Part shown: positions 35,458 to 48,867 of the stretch, piece by piece
Numbering within the stretch: position 1 is the stretch's first letter
Layout: every line of letters begins with the position of its first letter
DNA from: Oligoflexales bacterium
Lineage (GTDB): Bacteria; Bdellovibrionota_B; Oligoflexia; Oligoflexales; RGVZ01
Length of the DNA stretch: 64,000 nt
Direction of reading: 5' to 3'
Assembly: GCA_947479535.1 (NCBI GenBank)
Contig: CANJZQ010000003.1
Location: forward strand, 40,660-104,659
Position numbers and translations under genes: made by a program
The notes under the pieces: model-generated
What the model saw: the letters and a program-made list of their open reading frames with translations, nothing else
What the model was told of the DNA's origin: nothing
Databases searched by the model: none

Positions 35458-36432
35458 ATGGTCGCGCAGGTTCAAACGACACAAAAAAATCGCAACGCAG
35501 AGGACACGACTATTTCCCCGCAGGTTTTCGAGAGCCTGAGGTTGCTGCGAAAGCAAATGGAACTCCTTGTCCCGGAAAAGCCACTGGTCTCATCAGTCTC
35601 CCTTTGCGCGATTCTGGCGCAAGCTCACGTCTTGCTCGAAGACGTTCCTGGAATTGGCAAAACCACTTTCATTAAATCCATCGCAAAAATGTTGGGACTG
35701 GACTTCAAACGCATCCAATTCACCAATGACGTTCTCCCGAGCGACGTGATTGGAGTTGAAGTCTACAACCAGGAAAAACATACCTTTGAATTTCACAAAG
35801 GTCCGATCTTTACGCACATCGTTTTGGCAGACGAGCTGAACCGGGCATCACCAAGAACACAATCTGCACTCCTCGAGGCGATGGGAGAAGGATCGGTTAC
35901 CACCGAGGGCAAATCACAGATGCTCCCACGGCCATTCATCGTCTTTGCCACACAGAATCCAAACGAAAGTATCGGTACCTATCCGTTACCAGAGAGCCAA
36001 TTGGACCGTTTCGCGGCGAAAATCAGACTCGACTATCCAGCCAAAGCCAAGGAAATCGAAATTCTGAGGGTAGCCACCCTTGACCCTCTGTCGGCGGTTC
36101 CTGAAAAACTGCTCGTCATCGAAGACCTCTTTAAAACTCAATCGGCGCTGAACGGAGTGTTCGTTGCGGACCGCGTATTGTCTGTCGCCAAGCGCATCAT
36201 TGACGCATCGCGCCATGCAGAAAGCATCAAGTTGGGAATCTCTACACGAGGCGGGGTCTCTTGGATCAGAATGGCAAAGGCCAGAGCGCTGCTGGAAGGA
36301 CGAGATTATGTCATTCCAGACGATCTGATTCACCTCGCTATCTCATGCCTTGCCCACAGAATTATCCCGCGCGCTGGCCTTGATAACGCTGAGGCCATCA
36401 AAAACATTCTTGCGCAGGTGGAAATCGACTGA
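35458..36432 (+). CDS. MoxR-family AAA+ ATPase
   Basis: GGGAGA precedes the ATG at 35458, which gives 324 residues; an ATG four codons upstream is less likely. Motifs include VLLEDVPGIGKTTFIKS (Walker A), FTNDVLPSDVIGVEVY, IVLADELNRASPRTQSALLEAMGEG (Walker B with the MoxR extension), FATQNPNES (sensor 1) and ESQLDRFAAKI. MoxR ATPases act as chaperones that mature or activate partner proteins, usually encoded next to DUF58 proteins. Here the DUF58 gene follows directly and a transglutaminase gene comes after that, the standard three-gene set. Confidence 0.94.
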   Translation: MVAQVQTTQKNRNAEDTTISPQVFESLRLLRKQMELLVPEKPLVSSVSLCAILAQAHVLLEDVPGIGKTTFIKSIAKMLGLDFKRIQFTNDVLPSDVIGVEVYNQEKHTFEFHKGPIFTHIVLADELNRASPRTQSALLEAMGEGSVTTEGKSQMLPRPFIVFATQNPNESIGTYPLPESQLDRFAAKIRLDYPAKAKEIEILRVATLDPLSAVPEKLLVIEDLFKTQSALNGVFVADRVLSVAKRIIDASRHAESIKLGISTRGGVSWIRMAKARALLEGRDYVIPDDLIHLAISCLAHRIIPRAGLDNAEAIKNILAQVEID

Positions 36433-36463
36433 TGCTGCACAGATAGTGCCGGAGCATGGAACG

Positions 36464-37545
36464 ATGTATTACAAATCCGTAAACCGGGGAATATCCCTGA
36501 CCACTCCAGGCGTCTATGCTCTGGTCTTGGTCTTCGTCTCTGGGCTAATCGCAGTAAATACGGGCACAAACGCTTTATTTCTTTTCCTTGCCTGCGGTTT
36601 GAGCCTCATCTTGATTTCGGGAATCCTGTCCGAGTCGGCCATAAAAAACTACGAAATTGATGGCTATTTACAGCACACCGCTGAAACCGGTAAACCATTT
36701 GAATTACTAATTATCATCCAGAATCGGCACCGTTATGCGCCGATTTATGGTTTTGAAAATTACGCCATAAAAAAAATCCCGAACTCCCTGATCCTTCCAG
36801 CAAAACCAAAAGACACCTACGGACACGGCAACGTCCTATCTCTACCGGCAAAGGCATCCAAAACCATTGGAATGCAGATGGAGTCGATGGAAAGAGGGCA
36901 ATACCGGTCCATAAAGTTTCTTCTCAGAACAAATTTTCCCTTTGGACTCATCGACAAATTCAAAATCACCGAAGCAAACGGCTTCCTCATCGTCCTGCCC
37001 AAAATCATTCCCGACCTTTACGAAGATTTAAAAAGAGATTATCGCAGGCGAGTTGCAAACAGGGACGATGAAAGGGAGTTTTTCTCCCACAGGCCCCATT
37101 CCGCGCAAGATTCAACCCGCCATGTGGACTGGAAAAAGAGCGCAGGCAAACCAATCAGGCAATGGGTCCAGAAGGAATACCGGTCAGAAGTCGCCGAATT
37201 CGGGATCTTGATAAAAACAAACTGGGGAATCATGCTTCGGGCATCCACAGCTGAAACTTACGAACACATGATTAGTGTCCTGAGGACGGCCGCCGAGGTT
37301 GTAAAGGAAGCATCGCGTGAGCTTGTGTTACTTCATCATGACGGAACATACACACTTGGCTACGATGCCATTAGCCAGCATTTTGCATCAATACCCCAAT
37401 TTGACAAAAAAAATACCATTTGGGAGCACCCAGAGTCGAAATCCGAACTAAAAGGGATTTTTCTGGAACTTGAATTGAGTCCCGATGGATATGAATGGGG
37501 CGAATATATTAGCCCCGCCGCGATCACGCTTTCGGGAAGCGCAAC

Positions 37546-37549
<4 letters not shown>
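36464..37549 (+). CDS. DUF58-domain membrane protein
   Basis: The start at 36464 has a GGA before the ATG; the open frame to 36350 overlaps the MoxR gene. The 361-residue product has two membrane helices (about 13-60), a beta-rich region and the DUF58 core AQDSTRHVDWKKSAGKPIRQWVQKEY, equivalent to the usual DxxRxIHWxxSARxGxLxVKE. DUF58 proteins are thought to be partners of MoxR ATPases, with a VWA-related fold. The stop overlaps the transglutaminase start by four bases. The stimulus and client of this trio are not known. Confidence 0.88.
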
Positions 37550-41489
<3,940 letters not shown>

Positions 41490-41493
<4 letters not shown>

Positions 41494-42785
41494 TGCACTT
41501 CGATGAGGGTAGCATCCAAGACCTGGCTTAGAGCCGCCGTGCTGCGGTCACCATCGTAACGCACGCCGTTGATAAACAGACTTGGCGTGCCTGTGACGCC
41601 AAGCTTGTCTGCAACTGCAACATCGTCTTTCAATTTGTTCACGAGGTCTTGAGACTTGCGACAGACATCGATGGCATCGGTGGACACGCCCACAGCCTTG
41701 GCCCATTTAACGGCATTTTCACCAGATGCCTCGGACTGTTTGGCAAATGCCATTTCTGCGTATTCCCAGAATTTCCCATATTGTCCCGCACAACGCGCCA
41801 TGGCTGCGATGGCACAAGAGTGTTCGTGCATGCGTCCGTTGATATTGTGATTGCAGGATTGATCTAATGGGTAATTGCGAAAAACAAATAGAATTCTCGA
41901 GCTGTACTTTGCTTTTAATTCTTTAATCGTGAGGGCCAAAACGGCGCAACCGGGACACTGGAAGTCGACGAATTCATGAACGATCACTTTCGCCTGTTCG
42001 TTGCCGTAGCGGTAATCCTCTCCGGCTCCGGCGTATGCAGAGCGCGCCAGGGGAATCACTTGGACCGGCGGAGTGGCCTTCGCCGGTGGCTGCGACCCGG
42101 GTTGCACAATCGACTGGGCGGACTGCGGATTCAACCCCGCAGGACGCGGGGAAATTGCATTGGCGAACTGGGTAAAACTGTAGGCAGAAACAGCCGTGAT
42201 CATGAGGGCAAGCAACCCACCAATCGCAACTGCATCCCTCCGAAATGGCCGTGCCAGCTGGGCTCGGCCATAATGCAACGACACGGCCAATAGAAGGCAG
42301 ACCAGATATATACCAACACACACCAGGCAAAATGCTTTGACGACAGTCAAGGCTAGTGCACCGAGCACCAAGGAAACAACAACGCCAATGAGCACCAAAA
42401 CCGCGTGGGTTTGGGATGCCATGCGTCCTGCGAATCCGCTGCGCGCAGAACCAGCTCGCATCACATTGAACACGAGGAGCGAAACGAAAAATGCAATGCC
42501 GAAGATCCCAAGGGGTACACCCCAGATCTCGCTATAAGAACTCGCGGCAACGGCATCACAACTGATCGTCTCGTTGACGTTGCAAAATGCGTTGGTCGAA
42601 CCCGTGGCTTTAAGCGAAAGATGGTGACGCAGTGCATACACAGAAAGCGCCAGCCCCAGAAGGGCCAGGGCAGCGTCAACGAACAGGCTCAAGGAAAACG
42701 AAAGGCCGCTGGATTCTGGCGCCAAGCGGTTGGAATGTGCGGAATGACCGCTGGATCCATGGCCAGAAGAGGTATGCTTCGTCAT
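41490..42785 (-). CDS. Vitamin K epoxide reductase-DsbA fusion (thiol oxidation)
   Basis: Starting at 42785 (GAGG site) gives 431 residues. A His/Ser-rich cytoplasmic tail precedes four or five membrane helices of a VKOR domain with Cys68 and Cys76 (CNVNETISC) and the active CLVC at 153-156. A linker leads to a periplasmic thioredoxin-fold domain with CPGC at 277-280, the cis-proline motif TGTPSLFING (398-407), and three further cysteines (311, 324, 332). The protein should oxidise substrate thiols through its DsbA domain and pass electrons via VKOR to quinone, doing the work of DsbA and DsbB in one chain. Confidence 0.92.
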
Positions 42786-42914
42786 GATTTTAAACCTCGT
42801 TATATCCCCGAAAGCATTGATGAAACCGGGCTCCGAACCTACGACCTTATCCGGAGATTTAGCGGTTGACAAGCCAATGCCATTCCAGCAAATTCCCCGA
42901 CGACCAACAGATGT

Positions 42915-42990
42915 GGGGCATTAGCTCAGTTGGTAGAGCGCTGCCATGGCATGGCAGAGGTCAACGGTTCGACCCCGTTATGCTCCACCA
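42915..42990 (+). tRNA. tRNA-Ala (GGC)
   Basis: The 76 bases form a full cloverleaf with encoded CCA. The anticodon arm CTGCC-ATGGCAT-GGCAG gives anticodon GGC. The acceptor stem GGGGCAT/ATGCTCC contains G3-U70, the alanine identity pair. The T arm AACGG-TTCGACC-CCGTT is normal. The last 13 bases are overlapped on the opposite strand by the end of the methyltransferase gene. Confidence 0.97.
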
Positions 42991-43712
42991 CCCTTGGTCC
43001 GACCCATTCCGTTACCCTGAACAATACGCAGGACAAAGCAGTCGCGACGGCTGTCGGCCGAATCCGTTCGGAAAATTTCCACACTTGACTGCAATCCAAG
43101 CCGATCACATGCCGAGACAAAGTCCTGCAAGTAAGGACGCCCCGGATCGGTAATCGTTGCCCGGCTAGCTCCGGCGGCAAAGGCTTCAGCGAGAAACCCT
43201 GCAACCGCCTCGGCCTGACCCCGGTCGTAAAGAACATCGCTGGCCAAGATCCATTGTGGACGTTCTGCCAGAACTTCGGAGGATCGCGTTCGCCAGTCCA
43301 GCGAGCGGTAGGAAAACGCCGGGTGTCCGGACAAATGATTGGCAGCGAAATTTCTTTCGAGAAACCCTGGAACATCGGGATGCAAGTCCGTCGCAATGAC
43401 TTTCCCTGCATCAAGTTTTAATAAAACCATGGAAGGGATGGCGAGGCCGCATCCGATCTCTAAAAATGACTGACCCATCACGTTAGACTGGGGCTCGGCT
43501 GCCAGCTGGGAAGACAGGGCCCGCGCCGAATCCCAGACCGTCCCGAAATAGGGGCAAAGGTCCGTCAGCAAATCCTGCTCGCCCCGGGACTGCAACTCTG
43601 CAAACATGTCGTCGATGGCCTGATTGAAATCAGCGATGACCTCAATCTGGAATTCCATGGCTCGTGAGCCATGGCCAATCACAACCTTTTCGATTTTGGT
43701 GTCGTAACGCAT
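42978..43712 (-). CDS. SAM-dependent methyltransferase (METTL21/Nnt1-like)
   Basis: GGAG eight bases before the ATG supports the start at 43712. The 244-residue protein has a class I methyltransferase core: YFGTVWDSARALSSQL, the SAM loop FLEIGCGLAIPSMVLLKL, VIATDLHPDV, and WILASDVLYDRG, where D-V-L-Y resembles the DxxY motif of protein lysine methyltransferases in the METTL21 group. The target is unknown. The stop codon and last four codons (GGGA) lie inside the tRNA-Ala gene on the opposite strand. The start codon abuts that of the divergent YdcF-like gene. Confidence 0.85.
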   Translation of the reverse strand: MRYDTKIEKVVIGHGSRAMEFQIEVIADFNQAIDDMFAELQSRGEQDLLTDLCPYFGTVWDSARALSSQLAAEPQSNVMGQSFLEIGCGLAIPSMVLLKLDAGKVIATDLHPDVPGFLERNFAANHLSGHPAFSYRSLDWRTRSSEVLAERPQWILASDVLYDRGQAEAVAGFLAEAFAAGASRATITDPGRPYLQDFVSACDRLGLQSSVEIFRTDSADSRRDCFVLRIVQGNGMGRTKGGGA

Positions 43713-44591
43713 ATGGACTCCACCCAGATTCAGATATCAGCCAGCAGCTGGTCTCGTCCACTCATCCGCGTCGCCAAAGACATGACCCTTGATGCGGGAC
43801 TGGTCTGTGCCCTGATTGCAGCCGGAATTTTGGTCCGAAAAACTCCGGCCGGACAGGGCTGGGCTGCATGGCTGCGGCGCGTTGCCGGCCTCGCCGGTTT
43901 TGCCGGATTGGCCTTGTTGATTGGCTTCAGTTCTCCCCTGACCTCGAACTTCCTGCGAGCACCACTTCTGAAAAAAGGGAAACAACTGGAAGAAGCCGGA
44001 GAAGGCTGCCCCATGCACCCTGGGCCCGTGGTGGTTTTGGGGGGCGGGGCAACTCCAGAAGGGCTGCCCGGCATTGAGAGCCTGGAGCGCATCCATGCCG
44101 CTAGCCTCTGGATTGCGAAAAATCACCCCGCTTCAGCCGCAAATGCTTTAACGGTCCTTCTGAGTGGCGGCCCGGCGAGCCTGGATCGGCCCGATGCCCC
44201 CAGCGAAGCTGCAGTGATGGTCCGGTTTTTAAAGTTACTCAACGGGAATGACGGGAAAAAAATCGAATATCTGATGGAAAACCGGAGCCTGAACACCCAC
44301 GACAATGCCGTTTTCAGTCGCGAGATCCTGACCGCGCGACAGCCTTCAGGGGAGGGGCATTTGCCTCTCAAAATTGTCCTTGTGACCTCTCAGGTCCACA
44401 TGGCCCGCGCGGCGGCAACGTTTGCAAAATCCAACTTCGAAATCTGCGCCATGATTGCCCCGGAGGCGGCGCCAGTTTTTGGGCTGGTGACGGAAGCCGG
44501 ATGGCTAAATTTCCCAACGGCACGGAAAACCAGCGCGACCCTCAACGAATGGTTCGGGATGCTTGGTTACTGGATGCGCGGATGGAGCTGA
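43713..44591 (+). CDS. YdcF/DUF218-family membrane protein
   Basis: I place the start at 43713, giving 292 residues, directly back to back with the divergent methyltransferase. ATG 43671 (inside that gene) or ATG 43782 are alternatives. One or two membrane helices (about 25-75) precede a DUF218 domain with GPVVVLGGGATPEG, LTVLLSGGPAS, EYLMENRSLNTHDNAVF and IVLVTSQVHMARAAATF, the normal set of four motifs. Relatives SanA and ElyC affect envelope integrity and peptidoglycan or undecaprenyl metabolism. Their exact chemistry is uncertain. Confidence 0.86.
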   Translation: MDSTQIQISASSWSRPLIRVAKDMTLDAGLVCALIAAGILVRKTPAGQGWAAWLRRVAGLAGFAGLALLIGFSSPLTSNFLRAPLLKKGKQLEEAGEGCPMHPGPVVVLGGGATPEGLPGIESLERIHAASLWIAKNHPASAANALTVLLSGGPASLDRPDAPSEAAVMVRFLKLLNGNDGKKIEYLMENRSLNTHDNAVFSREILTARQPSGEGHLPLKIVLVTSQVHMARAAATFAKSNFEICAMIAPEAAPVFGLVTEAGWLNFPTARKTSATLNEWFGMLGYWMRGWS

Positions 44592-44694
44592 TCCGAACCA
44601 TCAAACCCGCTTGTAACAAGCCCGGGAAACGACTAATCCTTTCAGAATAAATCTCCGTCAAGAATTTGTCTTAAATTTCTGGAGCCCGGACCGC

Positions 44695-46611
44695 ATGAAA
44701 ATCCAGCAATTGACCCCGGAACAAGTCCATTCGATGACCCTTCGAGAAAAGGACGAGTGGTGGCTCAAGAACGTATACCAGGGCGACATGCCGCAGCTGA
44801 CCTTGCGCTCAGCCTTGACTGGTATGATTCTGGGATCGGTCCTTAGCCTCACCAACCTTTACGTCGGGATCAAAACTGGTTGGACTTTGGGGATCGGCAT
44901 CACGTCGGTCATCCTGGCCTTCTCGTTTTTCAAATTGATGTCGAGTTTAAAGATGGGCAAGGAACTGACCATCCTCGAAAACAATGCGATGCAATCCATC
45001 GCGACGTCTGCCGGCTACATGACCGGGCCTCTGGTGTCGTCCATCAGCGCCTACATGCTGATCACGAACAAAATGATCCCGATGTGGGACACCATGCTGT
45101 GGATCACGTTGCTTTCGCTTCTTGGAGTGCTGTTCGCGTTTCCTTTGAAAAAACGGTTTATCAACGATGAACAACTGCCATTTCCAGAAGGCCGGGCAGC
45201 AGGCGTTGTCATGGCCAACCTGCATACGGGCGACGGCCACGACGGGATATTCAAAGCCAAAATTCTGGGCATCGGCGCGCTCCTTTCCGCAGGAATGGAA
45301 ACCCTGCGAAATCACACCATCATGAAATGGCTCCACGCAGAATTCCTCGCAATTCCGGAGCATTGGGATGATCTGATTTACAACCTGAACAGCCAAATCC
45401 AGCTAAAAATCATGGGAACACCGATCAAAGACCTCACGATTCGCTGGGAGACCTCGATTGTCATGCTGGCAACCGGCGGGCTGATGGGGGTTAAAACTGG
45501 CGCCTCGATCTTGATTGGTGGGTTCCTCAACTACTTCATCCTGGTGCCGTATTTGTTGGACCAGGGAGTCATCCTGTCACCCAAGTTCAAGGACATCACC
45601 ATGTGGGCCTTGTGGCCAGGCGTCGCCATGATGACAACCTCTTCGCTGTTCGCCTTTTTCTCGAAACCAAAAATGCTGCTAAGCGCCTTCGCAGTGCTCG
45701 TTCCCAGCAAGAACAAAAAGAAAAAAGACGACGACATTTTGAAGGACATTGAACTGCCCATGTGGGTGTTTGCCGCAGGCATTCCCGTCCTGGGCTTTCT
45801 GACCGTCGTCATCGGACATGACTTGTTTGGGATCGAATACTGGCTTGGGGCAATTGCCATCCCGATGGTTTTCGTCTTTACCCTGATTGCCGTCAATTCG
45901 ACTGGATTGACCAGCATCACGCCGACGGGCGCCCTCGGGAAACTGACCCAGCTCAGCTTCAGTGTCTTGGCACCGGGCAACATGCAAACCAACATCATGA
46001 CTGCCGGAATCACGGGAGAGGTCGCGGGAAATGCCAGCAACCTTCTCATGGACATCAAGCCAGGCTATATGTTGGGCGGCAAGCCACGCCACCAGGCCAT
46101 TGGGCACGTTCTGGGTATTTTTGCCGGAGCCCTTGCATCAGTTCCTGTTTTTTACATGATTTTGCAAAATGACCTCTCGAAAATAACATCAGAAGCCATG
46201 CCCATGCCGGGCGCCCAAATCTGGAAGGCCGTCGCGGAAGTCCTGACCAGGGGCCTGTCGTCGCTGCATCCAACCGCACAAGTTGCTGCACTGATTGGTG
46301 GCGCACTGGGAATTTTGATCGAGTTCATAAACATCAGGATGAAGGGCAAGTTCCCAATTTCCGCCATGGGTTTGGGTCTGGCCTGTGTGCTCCGTTTCAG
46401 CGACTGTTGGGCGATGGCCTTCGGCGCTTTTCTATTCTGGGCACTTCATAGGAAATTTGAAGGCGTCAATGGCACTGGTGTTGGCAGTGGCTTTGCGAAA
46501 ACGATGCGCAAGATTTTCGTCGATAATCAAGAAACCGTCTGTGCAGGGATCATTGCTGGTGGCTCGATCATCGGAATCATCCTGACGATCATCGAGAATG
46601 TCTTTTTGTAA
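44695..46611 (+). CDS. OPT-family oligopeptide transporter
   Basis: The 638-residue inner-membrane protein has about 14-16 helices and OPT-family features: LTLRSALTGMILGSVLSLTNLYVGIKTGW at the N-terminus (first half quoted only as landmark), PEGRAAGVVMANL, AGITGEVAGNASNLLMDIKPGYMLGG split over two motifs, and a C-terminal MKGKFPISAMGLGLA. It should import oligopeptides or metal chelates with protons. A GGAGCCCGG site precedes the ATG. The LTA-synthase-like gene starts three bases after its stop, so they are co-transcribed. Confidence 0.92.
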   Translation: MKIQQLTPEQVHSMTLREKDEWWLKNVYQGDMPQLTLRSALTGMILGSVLSLTNLYVGIKTGWTLGIGITSVILAFSFFKLMSSLKMGKELTILENNAMQSIATSAGYMTGPLVSSISAYMLITNKMIPMWDTMLWITLLSLLGVLFAFPLKKRFINDEQLPFPEGRAAGVVMANLHTGDGHDGIFKAKILGIGALLSAGMETLRNHTIMKWLHAEFLAIPEHWDDLIYNLNSQIQLKIMGTPIKDLTIRWETSIVMLATGGLMGVKTGASILIGGFLNYFILVPYLLDQGVILSPKFKDITMWALWPGVAMMTTSSLFAFFSKPKMLLSAFAVLVPSKNKKKKDDDILKDIELPMWVFAAGIPVLGFLTVVIGHDLFGIEYWLGAIAIPMVFVFTLIAVNSTGLTSITPTGALGKLTQLSFSVLAPGNMQTNIMTAGITGEVAGNASNLLMDIKPGYMLGGKPRHQAIGHVLGIFAGALASVPVFYMILQNDLSKITSEAMPMPGAQIWKAVAEVLTRGLSSLHPTAQVAALIGGALGILIEFINIRMKGKFPISAMGLGLACVLRFSDCWAMAFGAFLFWALHRKFEGVNGTGVGSGFAKTMRKIFVDNQETVCAGIIAGGSIIGIILTIIENVFL

Positions 46612-46614
46612 CGC

Positions 46615-48576
46615 ATGAACTTGGGTCGCAACAGCATCAACACGTTTGTTGGCAGCGCGCACTATTTGGCCCGCACGTTTGCCTATTGGCTTGCAGTATT
46701 TGCTGCCTTTCGTCTTGTTTTTCTCCTCGTTAATTTCAGGGCCTTTTCTAATTTAAAATTGCCTGCGCAAGGAATGCTTGAGGCCTTGCCGTTGGATTTC
46801 TCGATGGCAGCCTGGTTTTGCCTGCTGTCATGGATGCTTCTTGCGGTGGGCTCCCTGATTCCAGTCAGAATGCGCGCGTTCCACCGGATCCTGATCACTG
46901 GTCTGACCTTGCTCTATGGTTTGATTGCCGTGGGCGAAGCCGCTGCCTATTCCGAATGGAAATCAAAATTAAATTTCAAAGTGATGTCTGTTCTGATGCA
47001 ACCTTCTGAACTCCTCGCGATTGCACCTTTATCGGACGTGATTTTGATGTCGCTGCTTTGGCTTCTTCCTGTTGCCGCAGCCACGGCCCTCTTATACCCA
47101 CGCATGGTGGAACCAGCGTTCACCAACCCTTGGATAAAGGGTAAACGACAACTCGGCCAACAAGTCGCCGCATTTGCGCTGACATTAACCCTGTTTGTAC
47201 CGATTGCCGGACTTGCAAGGGGCGGCGCGGGCAGCATTCCAATCAGCATGAGCCGTGTCTATTTCACCAGCCATCAGGCGGCAAACGATCTGGCCGTAAA
47301 TCCCGGCTGGAACATGTTCTTTCAGATCGTGAATTTCTCGAGCATCTTTGCCAAAGGCAATCCATTTGAATTCATGCCACTTGCTGAGGCCCAGCAGATC
47401 GTCCGACAGATGTACGGAGATGTCGCATTACGGGATCGCGAGCCGCCGCAGAAAATCATCGACAATCCGAAGCCAAACATCATCCTCCTGATCCTTGAAA
47501 GCTGGTCGGGAGACATGATTTCCAGCATCCAGAAAGGCTCAGAAGAGTTCACCCCTGAATTCCATGATCTGGAAAAATCAGGGGTGTTGTTTACCGCATT
47601 TCAAGCCAACGGAAACAGGTCACAGCAGGGAATCACTTCCATACTGACCGGCTTTCCGGCACTTGGACTTGTGGCCGCAGCAGATGACTTGGGATTCGTC
47701 TCACGCCTGCCGGGGCTGGGCCATCGTCTGACCAAGTCTGGATATTCGTCGGCGTTTGTTTATGGCGGTCAATTGGAATACGGAAATATCAAGGCTGTCG
47801 TAAGTGGAGGTGGTTTTCAAAGGATTCGTTCGGGCGAATCTAATTTCCCGGGCCACCTGCGTCGGGGAGCCATGGGGGTTCACGACGGCGAAATCATTGA
47901 CGAGGTGATCGCAGAAGGTGACCGGCTGCAAGAACCGTTTTTTCTGACGCAATTTACGTTGAGTTCACATTCCCCGTATGACTTCCCGGGGGCGAATAAA
48001 AATCTGAAAACACTCCGTATGGAAGAGCCCTATTCGAATTCAATCCGTTATACGGACGAGGCTCTCGGGAAATTTTTTGCCCGCGCACGAACCCGTCCCT
48101 GGTTTAAGAACACCTTGTTTGTCTTGGTCTCTGATCACGGTCACAACACATGGCGAGACCTTCCGATCTGGCATCCAGAATACCGCAGGATTCCACTACT
48201 GCTTACCGGACCCGTGATTAAAAAAGAATTTCGTGGATCACGCCGCAGTACGATCGGATCTCAAATCGACCTTCCAGCAACAATCCTTGGACAACTCGAT
48301 GAGCCCACAGATGATTTCGAGTGGTCCAATGACCTTTTAAGAAATAACCAAAACCGGTTTGCCCACTTTGAATTGAACTATGGCTTTGGCTTTATCACGC
48401 CAGATGGAGCCGTCGTGTACGACAAGGCGGCTGATAAAACTCTTTTCGCAACCCTTCCGGAAAAGAAAGTTGCAGATGCCGTTTTGGAAGGCAAGGCCTA
48501 CACCCAGTGCAGCATGCAGACCTTTATTGATGGCACCTGGTGCGGCGTTAAAAATGCACTTGGCTCCAACAATTGA
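46615..48576 (+). CDS. LTA-synthase-family membrane sulfatase-fold protein
   Basis: The 653-residue protein has five N-terminal membrane helices (about 17-205) and a large periplasmic alkaline-phosphatase-superfamily domain. Landmarks are PNIILLILESWSGD (metal Glu), ANGNRSQQGITSILTGFPALG, where the nucleophile is Ser or Thr, TLSSHSPYDFPG, NTLFVLVSDHGHN (metal Asp-His) and LPATILGQL. The NRSQQG form resembles Gram-negative relatives rather than Firmicutes LtaS. It probably transfers phosphoglycerol or phosphoethanolamine to an envelope glycan. The acceptor is not known. It ends just upstream of an inverted-repeat element. Confidence 0.9.
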   Translation: MNLGRNSINTFVGSAHYLARTFAYWLAVFAAFRLVFLLVNFRAFSNLKLPAQGMLEALPLDFSMAAWFCLLSWMLLAVGSLIPVRMRAFHRILITGLTLLYGLIAVGEAAAYSEWKSKLNFKVMSVLMQPSELLAIAPLSDVILMSLLWLLPVAAATALLYPRMVEPAFTNPWIKGKRQLGQQVAAFALTLTLFVPIAGLARGGAGSIPISMSRVYFTSHQAANDLAVNPGWNMFFQIVNFSSIFAKGNPFEFMPLAEAQQIVRQMYGDVALRDREPPQKIIDNPKPNIILLILESWSGDMISSIQKGSEEFTPEFHDLEKSGVLFTAFQANGNRSQQGITSILTGFPALGLVAAADDLGFVSRLPGLGHRLTKSGYSSAFVYGGQLEYGNIKAVVSGGGFQRIRSGESNFPGHLRRGAMGVHDGEIIDEVIAEGDRLQEPFFLTQFTLSSHSPYDFPGANKNLKTLRMEEPYSNSIRYTDEALGKFFARARTRPWFKNTLFVLVSDHGHNTWRDLPIWHPEYRRIPLLLTGPVIKKEFRGSRRSTIGSQIDLPATILGQLDEPTDDFEWSNDLLRNNQNRFAHFELNYGFGFITPDGAVVYDKAADKTLFATLPEKKVADAVLEGKAYTQCSMQTFIDGTWCGVKNALGSNN

Positions 48577-48584
48577 TTGCTCCC

Positions 48585-48843
48585 CGTCATCCTGAGCCAC
48601 CCCGTCATCCTGAGCGCAGCGAAGGATCCTTTCTTCCGCCTTGGAGAAATGATTTTTGGGCCTTCAGCTTCAGTAGGAATGATTGGCGACTTTCCGCGGA
48701 AAGTCGAGACTCGCCCTACAGGGGCGAAGCCGAAAAATCCTCTCCCGCGGCGGAGAAGAAAGGATTCTCCGGCCTACAGCCTCAGAATGACGGGTTAATA
48801 AGAAAGGATCCTTCCCCTTCGCTACGCTCAGGGTCAGGATGAC
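48585..48843. repeat. MITE-like intergenic inverted-repeat element
   Basis: GTCATCCTGAGC occurs twice at the left (48586-48597 and 48604-48615). The second copy continues through GCAGCGAAGGATCCTTTCTT to 48635. The reverse complement appears at the right end, 48800-48843, with a small insertion in the middle. A further inverted copy, CTCAGAATGACGGG, lies at 48781-48794, and the inner part has its own GC-rich hairpins. Similar GTCATCCTGAGC...GAAGGATC repeats are widespread between genes in several phyla. It has no gene and sits between convergent genes, so it may also act as a two-way terminator. Confidence 0.88.
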
Positions 48844-48867
48844 GAGAAAAAGAGAAACAAGGAAGCT

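Noticed and set aside
44611..44623. Terminator hairpin after the YdcF-like gene
   Set aside because: A GCTTG/CAAGC stem is present but short and without a T-run.
48573..48842. Small protein-coding gene within the inverted-repeat element
   Set aside because: Open frames there arise from the repeat sequence and have no ribosome site.
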